Origin: an uncultured Chloroflexota bacterium
GTDB lineage: Bacteria; Chloroflexota; Anaerolineae; Anaerolineales; Anaerolineaceae
Assembly (NCBI GenBank): GCA_902786265.1
Contig: CADACE010000012.1
Coordinates: 33,449 to 97,448 of the forward strand
DNA length: 64,000 nt
Direction: 5' to 3'
Part shown: piece after piece, positions 26,058 through 35,507 of the stretch
Layout of the letters: every line of letters begins with the position of its first letter
How positions within the stretch are numbered: the stretch's first letter is position 1
Translations under genes and position numbers: made by a program
The notes under the pieces: model-generated
Seen by the model: only the letters and a program-made list of their open reading frames with translations
Told to the model about the DNA's origin: nothing
Database searches by the model: none

Positions 26058-27419
26058 TTACAGATATGAAAATATTTCTGTCAGGAATTTTTCCCGCTCG
26101 CCATCCGTCATCAGGCGCGGACGGCTGTAGTCCGTTAACAATGCGGTGACAAGCTGCACATTCAGCAGGCGCCCGTCATAAAAAATATAACGGTCGAGAA
26201 ACTCCTGCCTTGTACCTTTCACCGGGACATCCATCTGGTCAAAGAAAAGGTTGCCAAGGCCGTAATGGATAAAGCGGTCGGTCCCCGGCGCCATGATCTG
26301 CGGAAAATGTGCCTGGGAACCGGAAACGACCACAGCGCCGGCATCACTCAGACGCCGGAAATCCCTTTTCTGCATATCCGAGGGTTTGCGGGAATAAAGC
26401 TCATAATACTGAAGCGTCACGATAACCAGATACCCTTCCGCCGAATACTTCCGGATCTCATCTTCCATGCGGTCAAAATTGCAGCGCTGCACCCCGGGCA
26501 GCCGTTCCGTCGCGTAAACATGTTCCGGACCTGCGCAGTTGCAGCCCAGAAAAACGAAACGATTCCCGTTGTGCTCCAGGAAAAGAGGTTCCGCTGCCGA
26601 ATCGATATTCCGCCCGGCACCATAATAGCGGTATCCCTTTTCATCCAAAAGGTCCAGCATTTCTTTGAAAGGCTTCCAGTCAAAATCCCGCAGATGGTTC
26701 CCGGTCAGTTCGATCACGCTGACATCAAGATAGTCCAGCACATCAATGGCTTCGGGACCGGAGCAAAACTGGATGGAGACATTATCCCGCCGCGGTTTCG
26801 GACACAGGGACCAGATACTCGATTCATTGCTGATATGCGTGATATCAGCGGTATCAAATACCGAACGGATCATCTCTGCCGGATAGGTGGTGCCGTTCTG
26901 CGCCATTTTATAAGCGACGGTGCGGGCAAGAGCGGTTGTCCCGGTCAAAAGCACCCTGCTTACCCGGTTTGTGTCAAAATTTGAGGTTTCCGCCGGTACA
27001 GCCAGCCTATCAAATTCAGGATTATAAACATCATCCCAGGGAAAATAGGCTCTTTCCAGACGGACAAGCTTCATCGACGGCCCCGCTTCATCAAGCGGGA
27101 TCAGGGCACAGACAGCGCCTTCTTCCGTCAGCGAGATTTTTTCCGCAGCGTCTTTCTCAACACCGCACGCAGGCTGAACAGTGAATAGATCCCCGAGTTC
27201 TTCGTACGCGGATTCGGAAAGCCATATTTTCTGTATCTCCCCCGGTGCTCCGGTTTCGGAGTAGACCGCATTCCACAACTCACTCATGTCGATCACATCT
27301 GTCACAGTAGCAAACGGGCAGGCTATCGTATAATAATGATAATTTTCTTCCGCCGACGCAGAAACCGGTTTCATAAAAAACAAAGTGAAAAGCTGGAGAA
27401 ATAATACGAATTTCAACAT
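26058..27419 (-). CDS. CapA-family (PGA_cap) calcineurin-like metallophosphoesterase, secreted
   Basis: 453 residues with a signal peptide (residues 1-23, SASA). The second half has the CapA hallmarks: VIELTGNHLRDFDW near 232, a YYGAGRN motif near 262, GNRFVFLGCNCAGPE near 283, and the late VVSGSQAHFPQIM and HYGLGNLFFDQ motifs. Family members act in poly-gamma-glutamate capsule making or are secreted phosphoesterases of unknown substrate. The first 170 residues match nothing I recognise. Divergent from the NBR1-Ig gene at 27683. Confidence 0.8.
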   Translation of the reverse strand: MLKFVLFLQLFTLFFMKPVSASAEENYHYYTIACPFATVTDVIDMSELWNAVYSETGAPGEIQKIWLSESAYEELGDLFTVQPACGVEKDAAEKISLTEEGAVCALIPLDEAGPSMKLVRLERAYFPWDDVYNPEFDRLAVPAETSNFDTNRVSRVLLTGTTALARTVAYKMAQNGTTYPAEMIRSVFDTADITHISNESSIWSLCPKPRRDNVSIQFCSGPEAIDVLDYLDVSVIELTGNHLRDFDWKPFKEMLDLLDEKGYRYYGAGRNIDSAAEPLFLEHNGNRFVFLGCNCAGPEHVYATERLPGVQRCNFDRMEDEIRKYSAEGYLVIVTLQYYELYSRKPSDMQKRDFRRLSDAGAVVVSGSQAHFPQIMAPGTDRFIHYGLGNLFFDQMDVPVKGTRQEFLDRYIFYDGRLLNVQLVTALLTDYSRPRLMTDGEREKFLTEIFSYL

Positions 27420-27682
27420 ATTCTGATTACTTCAATTCAGGAGATTTCCGCATTCCGCACAAAAAATCTGTATACTCCATCATAATAATTGCTATCCGGA
27501 TATTATAACAAGTTTTCGGATTTCCTTTGATTTGCGGCAAAAATATCGGTATTTTCGGAACATAACAAAAAATCATAACGTTAAAAAAAAGAATCGTACA
27601 GATTCGGGCGGAAACAGAAAAACATTTGGTACAATAAAAACATAGTTGTTATTTTGGACCATTGAAAGGCTGAACAAGCAAT
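27420..27682. other. Divergent intergenic region
   Basis: Lies between the capA-like gene (minus) and the NBR1-Ig lipoprotein gene (plus). An extended -10 box, TGGTACAAT (27627-27635), could serve the plus-strand gene, with no clear -35. A GAATC-N5-GATTC hairpin near 27592 is followed on the minus strand by a T run; see rejected items. Confidence 0.35.
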
Positions 27683-28444
27683 ATGAAAAACGCTCAACGG
27701 AAAATCGCAAAAAAGGGCATCACGATGCTGATAAGCGCGATTCTCCTTTCCGCCTGTGGAAATGCTGCAACTCCGGAACCAACCGTTGATATGAATGTAT
27801 TTCCGACAACGATAGCATATACCATAGAGGCGGAATACACCGCATCGGCTGCTGCTCTGCCAACCGAAATGCCGGCCCCGACAGAGGCAATGAATTCGCA
27901 GAATTCTCAATCCGAAACCAATGCCGCGTCTGTTGTTGTACTGCCGATCCCGGCAATTAACAGCGGGGATGCGGTGATCACTCCGAACCCTGACACGTCT
28001 GAAAGCACGGAAGAGCAGATGATCACCAGAAATAACACCCTGCCCGATGTTACGGTTCAGCCGACGATCGCGGTTCCTACGGCAACCGCTGCCAGGTCCG
28101 GTAATGAACACGGCGATAAGGCATCTTATGAATCTCAATCGCCGGATGATGGCGTGCATGTCGAACGAGGTTCGGAATTTGATGTGATCTGGTATTTAAA
28201 GAATACAGGGTCCACCACCTGGACAACAGATTATTGTCTGCGGTATTTTACGGGAACAAACTTTACAAAACCGGGGAAAAACCGCTACTACCTCAGCGCA
28301 CCGGTTGAACCGGAAGCCACAGGAAAATGTATTGTTGACGCGCTCGCACCGGAAGAACCCGGTACCTATAAAATGTCAGTCGTTCTCGGAAATGAGAATG
28401 ACGAAAACTTTTTCATAGTCGACATCACCATCGTAGTCGACTGA
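27683..28444 (+). CDS. Lipoprotein with C-terminal NBR1-type Ig-like domain
   Basis: 253 residues. A lipoprotein signal with lipobox LLSAC (Cys near residue 28) is followed by a Thr/Pro/Ser-rich linker (about 30-145) and one NBR1 Ig-like domain (about 146-253) with the family's features: VERGSEFDVIWYLKNTGSTTWTTDY, PGKNRYYLSAPVEP and PGTYKMSVVLGNEND. Such domains on surface proteins are frequent in Anaerolineae; their ligand is unknown, adhesion or wall association being a guess. It is followed 12 nt later by another NBR1-Ig gene. Its Ig domain is very close to that of the gene at 30373. Confidence 0.85.
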   Translation: MKNAQRKIAKKGITMLISAILLSACGNAATPEPTVDMNVFPTTIAYTIEAEYTASAAALPTEMPAPTEAMNSQNSQSETNAASVVVLPIPAINSGDAVITPNPDTSESTEEQMITRNNTLPDVTVQPTIAVPTATAARSGNEHGDKASYESQSPDDGVHVERGSEFDVIWYLKNTGSTTWTTDYCLRYFTGTNFTKPGKNRYYLSAPVEPEATGKCIVDALAPEEPGTYKMSVVLGNENDENFFIVDITIVVD

Positions 28445-28456
28445 TCGGAGGAAACC

Positions 28457-29053
28457 ATGAAAAAATCTGTCGTAATCTGTGCCCTTTTGATCTCCATTCT
28501 GTTCAGCTTCAGCGCTGTCCTCGCGGACGATACGCAGGACCTGATCAATATGATCCGCACAGAAGTTGCAGCCACTGTCGTCGCTGAAATTCAGCAGACA
28601 CTCGAATCGGAAAACGTTGAGATCGTCATTAAAAACCAAGGCACCCCGTCCCCGCTCATCAGCTCCGGATTCGTTTGGGGAACCTGGAAACCGACACCGA
28701 CTTACTATTCCTATCAGGCGAAGCTGGTCGGACAGAACATGAACTACATGCACTATCCTCACGGCCAGCAGTTCCGGATCAACTGGACCATCCGCAACAC
28801 CGGTCCGCTCCCCTGGGACACTCAGTTTTACTTCCGCTACGTTCAGGGGCAGGGCTCTCTGGATGGCGACCGCTATATGATCCCGGTTGTCGTCGACCGG
28901 GGAGATACGATCACCTTCTCCCGCGGGTTTGAATGCGCGGAAGAACCGGGCATCTACAATTCCTATTGGGAACTGGTCGACAATGACGGTGCTGTGATCC
29001 TGGACAACATCTGGGTCGGCTGGCAGGTGGATGACTGGCGCGATTTCGAATAA
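28457..29053 (+). CDS. Secreted protein with NBR1-type Ig-like domain
   Basis: 198 residues. Signal peptide 1-23 (FSAVLA before DDTQ), a predicted helix (about 25-60), then an Ig-like domain (about 85-198) with FRINWTIRNTGPLPWDTQFYFRYV and AEEPGIYNSYWELVDNDG. It is more diverged from the two other copies in the window than they are from each other. GGAGGAAACC precedes the ATG. Probably co-transcribed with the lipoprotein gene upstream and queG downstream (8-nt gap). Confidence 0.82.
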   Translation: MKKSVVICALLISILFSFSAVLADDTQDLINMIRTEVAATVVAEIQQTLESENVEIVIKNQGTPSPLISSGFVWGTWKPTPTYYSYQAKLVGQNMNYMHYPHGQQFRINWTIRNTGPLPWDTQFYFRYVQGQGSLDGDRYMIPVVVDRGDTITFSRGFECAEEPGIYNSYWELVDNDGAVILDNIWVGWQVDDWRDFE

Positions 29054-29061
29054 TCCCGACC

Positions 29062-30078
29062 GTGCTGCCGGATAATTTCAAAGAACTGATAAGAGCCGAG
29101 TCTGAAAAGCTCGGCTTTTGTGTTTGCGGATTCACCGGTGCGGAACCGCCTGAGGACTTCGCGCGCTACCTGCAGTGGCTGGAAAGCGATCCGGTCGGGA
29201 CAATGGGTTACCTGAAGCGGGAAGATACCCTCGCAAAGCGGGCTGACCCGCGCATTCTTCTCCCGGAAGCGCAAAGCATCTGCGTCCTTGGCGTGCAGAT
29301 GGGCATTTATCCCCCCGCAGACAACCCGGAAGTTGCGTCCTACGCCCATTATGTCGATTATCATGAAGCGATCCTCCCCATGGCAGAAGCTCTTGTCGAA
29401 CGCATTCAGACATATCTGCCGGCAATCAAGTTTGACAAAGGATTCAGGATTAAGGATCAAGAGATCAGCAAGCCCGATTTTCACCCTCCGACCACTGACC
29501 ACCAGCCACAGACCACTGCCCTCAGGTACCGCATCTGCATCGATTCCGCACCGATCCTGGAACGCAGTCTGGCTGTTCAGGCCGGTTTGGGCTGGATCGG
29601 GAAGAGCTCCATGTTCATCAATCCGAAATACGGCTCGGGTTTATTCCTATGCGAAATTTTATTAAATCTTCCGTTAGAACCTGACCGGCCATATACAGAA
29701 GACAGATGCGGAAGGTGCCGGCGCTGTATCGATGCCTGTCCAAACCACTGCATTGATCCACAAACCCGGACGATCCGTGCCGATCACTGTGCATCCTACC
29801 TGACGATCGAACACAAAGGGGAATTCACCCCGGAACAAATTGAACTTGTCGGGACACATCTTTTCGGCTGCGATGAATGTCTGCGTGCCTGCCCGTGGAA
29901 TTCCGGAAACACCGGCAGCTCCCCGCTGCAGAAAGCGCCACATATTCCCTGTATCAGCGATTATGACCTGACCGACCCGGAATTCAAAGAAAAATTCCGG
30001 AACTCCCCCGTCCTGAGGACCAAAGCCAAAGGTCTGCGCCGGAACATCGAAGCGGTAAGGAAGAACAGTGATCAGTGA
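29062..30078 (+). CDS. queG: Epoxyqueuosine reductase QueG with an in-frame repeat insertion
   Basis: Cobalamin- and 4Fe-4S-dependent enzyme reducing epoxyqueuosine to queuosine in tRNA. 338 residues from a GTG start. It shows the QueG core (YRICIDSAPILERSLAVQAGLGWIGKSS, about 158-185) and two ferredoxin-type clusters, CGRCRRCIDACP (about 216) and CDECLRACPWN (about 274). Between the N-terminal domain and the core lie about 20 extra residues (about 134-154, with PPTTDHQPQTT) coded by a CCACTGACCACC-type repeat found elsewhere only between genes. The stop codon and last residues also come from such a repeat. Whether the enzyme works with this insertion is unknown. Confidence 0.87.
   Translation: MLPDNFKELIRAESEKLGFCVCGFTGAEPPEDFARYLQWLESDPVGTMGYLKREDTLAKRADPRILLPEAQSICVLGVQMGIYPPADNPEVASYAHYVDYHEAILPMAEALVERIQTYLPAIKFDKGFRIKDQEISKPDFHPPTTDHQPQTTALRYRICIDSAPILERSLAVQAGLGWIGKSSMFINPKYGSGLFLCEILLNLPLEPDRPYTEDRCGRCRRCIDACPNHCIDPQTRTIRADHCASYLTIEHKGEFTPEQIELVGTHLFGCDECLRACPWNSGNTGSSPLQKAPHIPCISDYDLTDPEFKEKFRNSPVLRTKAKGLRRNIEAVRKNSDQ
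29486..29523 (+). repeat. CCACTGACCACC-type repeat inside queG
   Basis: The words CCGACCACTGACCACC and ACAGACCACTGCC match the non-coding repeats at 30213-30262 and 55798-55840. Here they are read in frame, giving Pro/Thr/His/Gln-rich residues. Confidence 0.7.
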
Positions 30079-30262
30079 TCGGTGGTCTGTAGTCGGTGAT
30101 TGGTGGTCAGTGGTCAGTATGCGGGTATCAGCAGTCAGAGGCCGGTTATTCAGAAGCCGGGAAGCAGGTACCTGGAGCCGGAAAACAGCAGGTATCAGCA
30201 GCTATCCTCTAACCACTGATCACAAGCCACTGACCACCGATCACCAAACACCGACCACCAAT
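30067..30262. repeat. Inverted pair of TGGTCAGTGGTC-type repeats downstream of queG
   Basis: Left arm 30067-30118 is built from GATCAGTGATCGGTGG and GGTGGTCAGTGGTCAGT words. Right arm 30213-30262 has the reverse complements (CCACTGATCAC, CCACTGACCACCGATCACC). About 95 nt lie between. The arms could fold into one long imperfect hairpin. The left arm supplies the queG stop. Confidence 0.75.
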
Positions 30263-30302
30263 ATGAAACTTTTCAAAAATGAAAAACGTTTGAAGAAGAA
30301 GC

Positions 30303-30332
30303 TTGCTATTGGATTATAGCAAAACTTATGAT
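30303..30332 (+). promoter_or_regulatory. Predicted promoter of the third NBR1-Ig gene
   Basis: TTGCTA (30303-30308), an 18-bp spacer and TATGAT (30327-30332), with TAAAAT overlapping just after. AAGGAGAAATACC precedes the ATG at 30373. Confidence 0.55.
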
Positions 30333-30372
30333 AAAATCTTTTATGAGGATTTAAAGATAAGGAGAAATACCA

Positions 30373-31020
30373 ATGAAGAAACTATTGTTTGTGCTGATTT
30401 TGTGTTGTATTCTGGCAGCGCCTGCGATGGCTCAAACCACCCCCGTTGATGAATTGAGCGGTCTTTCGAACCAGCAGCTGCTGGCGGTTTATGATGCAGT
30501 AGTCGGAGAGATCCAGAAGAGAGGTGTTGACACCTCCGTTCAGAATGTCCGTGACCCCAATGTCATTTTCGGGCAGAATGTCCATATTCAGACCGGTCAG
30601 CTTTCCATCTGCCTGCCGACACCGGTTCCCTCCACCACGACCGTCCAGCTGCCGCTCGCGCCGACAGCCACACCGATCGCCCAATCCGGTGATAAGGCAT
30701 CCTTTGATTCTCAGACTCCGGTAGACGGCACCCATGTTGAACGCGGACAGATTTTTGACATCACCTGGTATCTGCTGAACACCGGTACAACCACCTGGAC
30801 CACAGATTACAGCATCCGCTTCTTCAGCAATACCAACTTTACAAAACCCGGAAAGAACCGCTGGTACCTGGAACAGCCGGTAGCCCCGAACACCGTCGGC
30901 AAATGTGCTATTGACGCGGTAGCCCCCACCACTCCCGGAACCTACACCATGGCAGTTGTCCTCGGCAATGAAAATGATGAAAACTTCTACGTCATGGATG
31001 TCACCATCATTGTAGATTAG
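30373..31020 (+). CDS. Secreted protein with NBR1-type Ig-like domain
   Basis: 215 residues. Signal peptide 1-20 (APAMA before QTTP), a helical segment about 24-55 (ELSGLSNQQLLAVYDAVVGEI), a Pro/Thr-rich linker, and an NBR1 Ig-like domain at about 108-215. The domain (VERGQIFDITWYLLNTGTTTWTTDY, PGTYTMAVVLGNENDENFY) is almost the same as that of the lipoprotein at 27683, so the two arose by duplication. It has its own promoter and terminator. Confidence 0.85.
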   Translation: MKKLLFVLILCCILAAPAMAQTTPVDELSGLSNQQLLAVYDAVVGEIQKRGVDTSVQNVRDPNVIFGQNVHIQTGQLSICLPTPVPSTTTVQLPLAPTATPIAQSGDKASFDSQTPVDGTHVERGQIFDITWYLLNTGTTTWTTDYSIRFFSNTNFTKPGKNRWYLEQPVAPNTVGKCAIDAVAPTTPGTYTMAVVLGNENDENFYVMDVTIIVD

Positions 31021-31040
31021 CAAAACACGATCAAAAACAG

Positions 31041-31069
31041 AAGGACTGTCTGACGGCAGTCCTTTTTTT
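31041..31069 (+). terminator. Terminator after the third NBR1-Ig gene
   Basis: AAGGACTG (31041-31048) pairs with CAGTCCTT (31057-31064), followed by a T run. Confidence 0.85.
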
Positions 31070-31420
31070 ATTGCTGCACTCAAAACGAATCAGATAAATC
31101 CCTTTGCATAACGATCGGCAGCAAATGCTCTGTACAATACGAGCCCCTCACTGCCTGCGGGAAGAAACTACGCTCTGCGATAAAAATTTATCATCTCTGC
31201 GATACAGCCGGATGATAATCACAGGAACCCATTTACAATATCAGCGGAGCCGTATAAGATCGGCTGCCCGCACAGGTACAGGACACCTGCGCAACGTGCT
31301 TCATTTTGAACAAAAAAATAAACGAATTAATTCAGAAAGTATCTGCAAAGAAATGGGATGATTCATCATATCCCGATTCCAAGATCCCGGGAAGCATCAA
31401 TGCTGATCTTATCAGGATAC
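31070..31420. other. Gene-free region
   Basis: Between two terminators. An 85-codon frame (31104-31361, plus) has no ribosome binding site and no protein-like composition. No repeat or RNA signature was seen. Confidence 0.5.
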
Positions 31421-31452
31421 AAAAACAGCCGCCCAACTGAGCGGCTGTTTTT
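31421..31452. terminator. Terminator of the LysM gene, symmetric
   Basis: AAAAACAGCCGC (31421-31432) pairs with GCGGCTGTTTTT (31441-31452), 12 bp with an 8-nt loop. It gives a T run on either strand and lies just past the LysM stop codon on the minus strand. Confidence 0.85.
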
Positions 31453-31472
31453 AACAACTGTTATGTTCTTAC

Positions 31473-32192
31473 CTAATCTCCCGAAGGAACTTCCGTAAAG
31501 GTCGGGACCGGGGACGGGGTCGGGGTCACGATATTGACCGCGATCTGCAAAATCTGACCGAAGGTCGGGAAGGTGTTCATATCTTCAATTTCATTCAGCT
31601 TCTGGATCGAATCCAGTGTGGTATTGAATTTTGAAGCAATTCCCTGGTAGGAATCATTCACCTGAACCTCATATTCGATCTGCTGGCCCGAGCGATATTG
31701 TTCCAGCGAGACCGGTGTAGCAGTCGGCAGTTCCTGATCCGGAGCCGGGATAACTACTTCCTGTCCAATAGCGAGATTACAGTTTGCATCCAGATTGTTG
31801 ATCGCCAGGAACAGATCCAGCGGCACACCGAATTCAGTAATGATCGACCAGCAGGAGTCAAATTCCTGTACGACATAGATCCGGGGGCCTTCAGGTGTCG
31901 GAGTATTTGTCGGCTCCGGCGTTTCCGTCTCAGTCGGCGTCATTGTCGGGGTCGAAGTGGGGACTGTCGGTGTCGGTGTGAAAGTTTCAGTCGCTGTCGG
32001 CGTAGCGCTGGCAAAAAGGTTGTGAACGTTGAAGGATCCGCCTCCGCCTTTTCCACCGGTGAACCAGAGGACAAGCAGGACTATGCCCGCTCCGAAAATG
32101 ATGCCGGCAATGATCCATAGAATAATCGGACCGGCCTTACTTCTTTTCTGATATGAATTAATCACATATTGAGGTGAATTTTTTCTCTGCAT
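31473..32192 (-). CDS. Membrane-anchored LysM-domain protein
   Basis: 239 residues. A basic cytoplasmic start, one membrane helix (about residues 21-45, ILWIIAGIIFGAGIVLLVLWF), a Thr/Pro/Glu-rich linker (about 60-100), then two LysM-like units: YVVQEFDSCWSIITEFGVPLD near 106 and YEVQVNDSYQGIASKFNTTLDSI near 178. LysM domains bind the glycan of peptidoglycan. The ATG at 32192 is chosen because AAAGGATGAAA lies before it; an upstream TTG is weaker. Convergent terminator downstream, good promoter upstream. Confidence 0.87.
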   Translation of the reverse strand: MQRKNSPQYVINSYQKRSKAGPIILWIIAGIIFGAGIVLLVLWFTGGKGGGGSFNVHNLFASATPTATETFTPTPTVPTSTPTMTPTETETPEPTNTPTPEGPRIYVVQEFDSCWSIITEFGVPLDLFLAINNLDANCNLAIGQEVVIPAPDQELPTATPVSLEQYRSGQQIEYEVQVNDSYQGIASKFNTTLDSIQKLNEIEDMNTFPTFGQILQIAVNIVTPTPSPVPTFTEVPSGD

Positions 32193-32275
32193 TTTTTCAT
32201 CCTTTCGCGCCAAACAATGACTGCACTTATTTCTTATTATCCATTTTAACCGATTATTAATAATATCGTGTAAAA

Positions 32276-32304
32276 ATCATAAGGTTTTTGTCACATACGG
32301 TCAA
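32276..32304 (-). promoter_or_regulatory. Predicted promoter of the LysM gene
   Basis: On the minus strand, TTGACC (32299-32304), a 17-bp spacer and TATGAT (32276-32281). The leader would be about 77 nt. Confidence 0.6.
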
Positions 32305-32369
32305 CAAAACATCTTCATCTCTGTTGTGGCAAGATTAGTACCAATGAACAAACTTATTCTGAAGCCGGG

Positions 32370-35273
32370 TCAGTTTTTCTGTTCAGTCTGTTTGGGCAGG
32401 ATCTCTTTCAAAAACTGCCCTGTATAGGAACCTTCCACTTTGGCAACAGCTTCCGGTGTTCCGGAGGCAACCAGATGGCCGCCCTTGTCCCCGCCTTCCG
32501 GACCGAGATCGATCAGGTAATCAGCCACCTTGATGATGTCCATGTTATGTTCGATCACCAGAACGGAATTTCCCTGGTTCACCAGTTCTTCCAGCACCTC
32601 GATCAGCTTGTGAACATCCGCGGAATGCAGCCCCACGGAGGGCTCATCAAGGACGTACAGGGTGCGCCCGGTCGCCCGGCGGGAAAGCTCCTTCGAAAGC
32701 TTCACACGCTGGGCTTCGCCGCCGGAAAGGGTGTTGCCGGACTGCCCGATCTTGAGATATCCCAGCCCGACCTGCTGCAGCAGCTTCAGTTTATTCGAAA
32801 TCGATTCAAACACCGAGAAGAATTCGACGCCGTCATCCACCGTCATATCCAGCACATCCGCGATAGACTTTCCCTTGTACTTTACCTGCAGGGTCTCTGA
32901 ATTATAGCCGGTCCCATGGCAGACTTCGCAGGGAACATAAACATCCGGCAGGAACTGCATTTCGATCTTCAGCTGTCCCTGTCCCTGACAGGCTTCACAG
33001 CGTCCGCCGTGAACATTGAAGGAAAAGCGTCCCGCGGTATATCCGCGCAGCTTGCTTTCCGGAAGTTCCGCAAACAGCTTGCGGATGTCATCAAACACCC
33101 CGGTATAAGTCCCCGGATTGGAACGCGGCGTCCGTCCGATGGGGGACTGGTCGATATTGATGATCTTATCCAGATATTCCGTTCCGCGGATCTCCTTGTG
33201 CTTTCCCGGCGTGGTATGCGCGCGGTTCAGCGTATGGGCAAGGGATTTATACAGGATCTCGTTCATCAGGGAAGATTTTCCGCTGCCGGAAACGCCTGTG
33301 ATACAGACGAACATTCCCAGCGGGATCTTGACATTGATGTTTTTCAGGTTGTTCTGAGACGCCCCGATGATTTCCAGTTTTTCCTTACCGGGTTTGCGGC
33401 GCTTCTCGGGTACCGGGACAAATTTCCGCCCGCTGAGGTAATCACCGGTCAGCGATTGCGGACAATTCAATATATCCTGTACCGTTCCCGAAACGACTAC
33501 CTCACCGCCGTGAACGCCCGCGCCGGGGCCCATATCAACGATCCAGTCAGCCGAGCGGATCGTTTCTTCGTCATGTTCCACAACGATCACCGTATTGCCG
33601 ATATCCCGCAGCTGCTGCAGCGTCCGCAGCAGTTTGGAATTATCGCGGGCATGCAGACCGATGGAAGGTTCATCCAGCACATAGAGCACACCCATCAATT
33701 GGGAGCCGATTTGCGTCGCAAGGCGGATACGCTGCGCCTCCCCGCCTGAAAGCGTCACCGCGCTGCGGGAAAGGGTAAGGTAATCCAGCCCGACATTCAC
33801 GAGAAACTCCAGACGGGAGATGATCTCCTTGAAAACTTTTTCCGCGATCACCCGCTGTTTGGCGTTCAGGGATGAACTGTCCTCCGCCAGATGATGCATC
33901 CAGTCCAGCGTAGCAGAAACAGCCCAGTCCGTAACTTCGATGATATTTTTTCCTTCGATCGTCACCGCCAGCGCTTCCGGACGCAGCCGCTTCCCGCCGC
34001 ATTCCTTGCAGGGGATCTCGCGCATAAACTGGTTAATTTGGTTTTTGATATAATCCGAGCTTGTCTCGTTATACCGGCGCATCAGGTTCGGGATGATCCC
34101 TTCAAACGGCGCGTTATAAGAGGAGCGTCTGTCATTGCGGCCTACCAGCTCAATTTTAACCGTCTGTTTGCCCGTCCCGTAAAGCAGTACATTTTTCTGC
34201 TGCTTGCTGAGCGAACTTACCGGAGCATCCGGATCAATGCCGTATGCCTCCGCCACCGCCATCAGCTGCTGCCAGTAGTACCCTTCGGACGGTTTGGCAG
34301 CCGGTTTCCATTCCATGACCGCGACCGCTCCCTGGTTGAGGGAAAGGGTATCATCCGGGATGATCAGCTCCGGATCGATTTCAAATTTGACACCCAGCCC
34401 CTGACAGGAAGGGCAGGCACCGTGAGGCGTGTTGAAGGAAAATGTCCGCGGTTCAATTTCCGGGATGCTGTACCCATGGTCCGGACAGGCCAGAAATTCG
34501 GAAAACTGCATATCTGTCGGCGGGTCAGTGGAAAGGTCCACGACTGTCACAAAACCTTCACCGGCCTTCAGCGCCGTTTCAACGGAATCCGCGAGTCTTG
34601 TTCTGCGGTTTTTCTGTTCTTCTTCGTCGGCGTCATCATGATGGATGACGATGCGGTCCACCACCGCTTCAATGGTATGGATCTTATAACGGTCCAGGGT
34701 GATCTCGTCATCAACCGAATAAACGGTACCGTCAATACGCACCCGGACAAAACCGGATTTCCGGATATCATCCAGAACCGCCTGATAAGTCCCTTTGCGC
34801 GCGCGGACGATAGGCGCCAGGACCATGATGCGCGTCCCGTCGGGAAGCGCCGCCACGGTGTTGGTAATTTCTTCGGCCGACTGCTTCGTGACCTCACGTC
34901 CGCAGACCGGACAGTGCGGTACCCCGATGCGGGCAAACATCAGACGGAAATAATCATAGATCTCGGTCACCGTCCCGACCGTGGAACGCGGGTTGCGGGA
35001 GGTACCTTTCTGATCGATGGAAACCGCCGGAGAAAGTCCTTCGATGACATCCACATCAGGTTTATCCATCTGACCGAGGAACTGCCGGGCATAAGAGGAA
35101 AGAGATTCGACATAGCGGCGCTGTCCTTCCGCGAAGATGGTATCAAAAGCCAGCGAAGATTTCCCGGAGCCGGAAAGCCCGGTGATGACCGTGAATTTAT
35201 CGCGGGGAATCTCCACCGTGATATTTTTCAGGTTGTTGCTGCGTGCTCCGATGACCTTCAAAGTATTTTCCAT
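32370..35273 (-). CDS. uvrA: Excinuclease ABC subunit UvrA
   Basis: DNA-damage sensor of nucleotide excision repair. 967 residues with two ABC ATPase modules: Walker [10 protein letters not shown] at 32-40 and GVSGSGKSS near 655, signatures [12 protein letters not shown] and [12 protein letters not shown], and zinc-binding CxxC pairs (CPVCG near 121, CPSCQ and CEACQ, CEVCH). ATG 35273 is chosen because [15 protein letters not shown] is the usual UvrA start and AAGGAG lies 11-15 nt before it. It stands alone, without uvrB or uvrC. Confidence 0.98.
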   Translation of the reverse strand: MENTLKVIGARSNNLKNITVEIPRDKFTVITGLSGSGKSSLAFDTIFAEGQRRYVESLSSYARQFLGQMDKPDVDVIEGLSPAVSIDQKGTSRNPRSTVGTVTEIYDYFRLMFARIGVPHCPVCGREVTKQSAEEITNTVAALPDGTRIMVLAPIVRARKGTYQAVLDDIRKSGFVRVRIDGTVYSVDDEITLDRYKIHTIEAVVDRIVIHHDDADEEEQKNRRTRLADSVETALKAGEGFVTVVDLSTDPPTDMQFSEFLACPDHGYSIPEIEPRTFSFNTPHGACPSCQGLGVKFEIDPELIIPDDTLSLNQGAVAVMEWKPAAKPSEGYYWQQLMAVAEAYGIDPDAPVSSLSKQQKNVLLYGTGKQTVKIELVGRNDRRSSYNAPFEGIIPNLMRRYNETSSDYIKNQINQFMREIPCKECGGKRLRPEALAVTIEGKNIIEVTDWAVSATLDWMHHLAEDSSSLNAKQRVIAEKVFKEIISRLEFLVNVGLDYLTLSRSAVTLSGGEAQRIRLATQIGSQLMGVLYVLDEPSIGLHARDNSKLLRTLQQLRDIGNTVIVVEHDEETIRSADWIVDMGPGAGVHGGEVVVSGTVQDILNCPQSLTGDYLSGRKFVPVPEKRRKPGKEKLEIIGASQNNLKNINVKIPLGMFVCITGVSGSGKSSLMNEILYKSLAHTLNRAHTTPGKHKEIRGTEYLDKIINIDQSPIGRTPRSNPGTYTGVFDDIRKLFAELPESKLRGYTAGRFSFNVHGGRCEACQGQGQLKIEMQFLPDVYVPCEVCHGTGYNSETLQVKYKGKSIADVLDMTVDDGVEFFSVFESISNKLKLLQQVGLGYLKIGQSGNTLSGGEAQRVKLSKELSRRATGRTLYVLDEPSVGLHSADVHKLIEVLEELVNQGNSVLVIEHNMDIIKVADYLIDLGPEGGDKGGHLVASGTPEAVAKVEGSYTGQFLKEILPKQTEQKN

Positions 35274-35507
35274 AGTATGATATCTCCTTCCTGCCCGCAC
35301 AAAAAATACCTCCCTGTGCAGACGGCAGAAATCAATTATACACAAAATAAAATTTTTATTCTAATCTATGTGACATAGAGAAATTGGGGCAATTGCTCAG
35401 ATCATTCCGCGGTTTTTACCTTATCAGGAAATCACGTATAAAACTTTATCAACTTAAAAAAGGCGTACGGGCTTCTTTCCATATTTCGTAAATCCCATAC
35501 GAACAAA

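Noticed and set aside
27576..27606. GAATC-N5-GATTC hairpin with minus-strand T run as terminator
   Set aside because: Only a 5-bp AT-rich stem, and no minus-strand gene ends there.
31104..31361. 85-codon plus-strand frame between terminators
   Set aside because: No ribosome binding site, mixed composition, no signal or fold.
33891..35378. 495-codon plus-strand frame opposite uvrA
   Set aside because: Antisense shadow of a clear UvrA; composition rich in Arg/His/Asp with no fold, no ribosome binding site.
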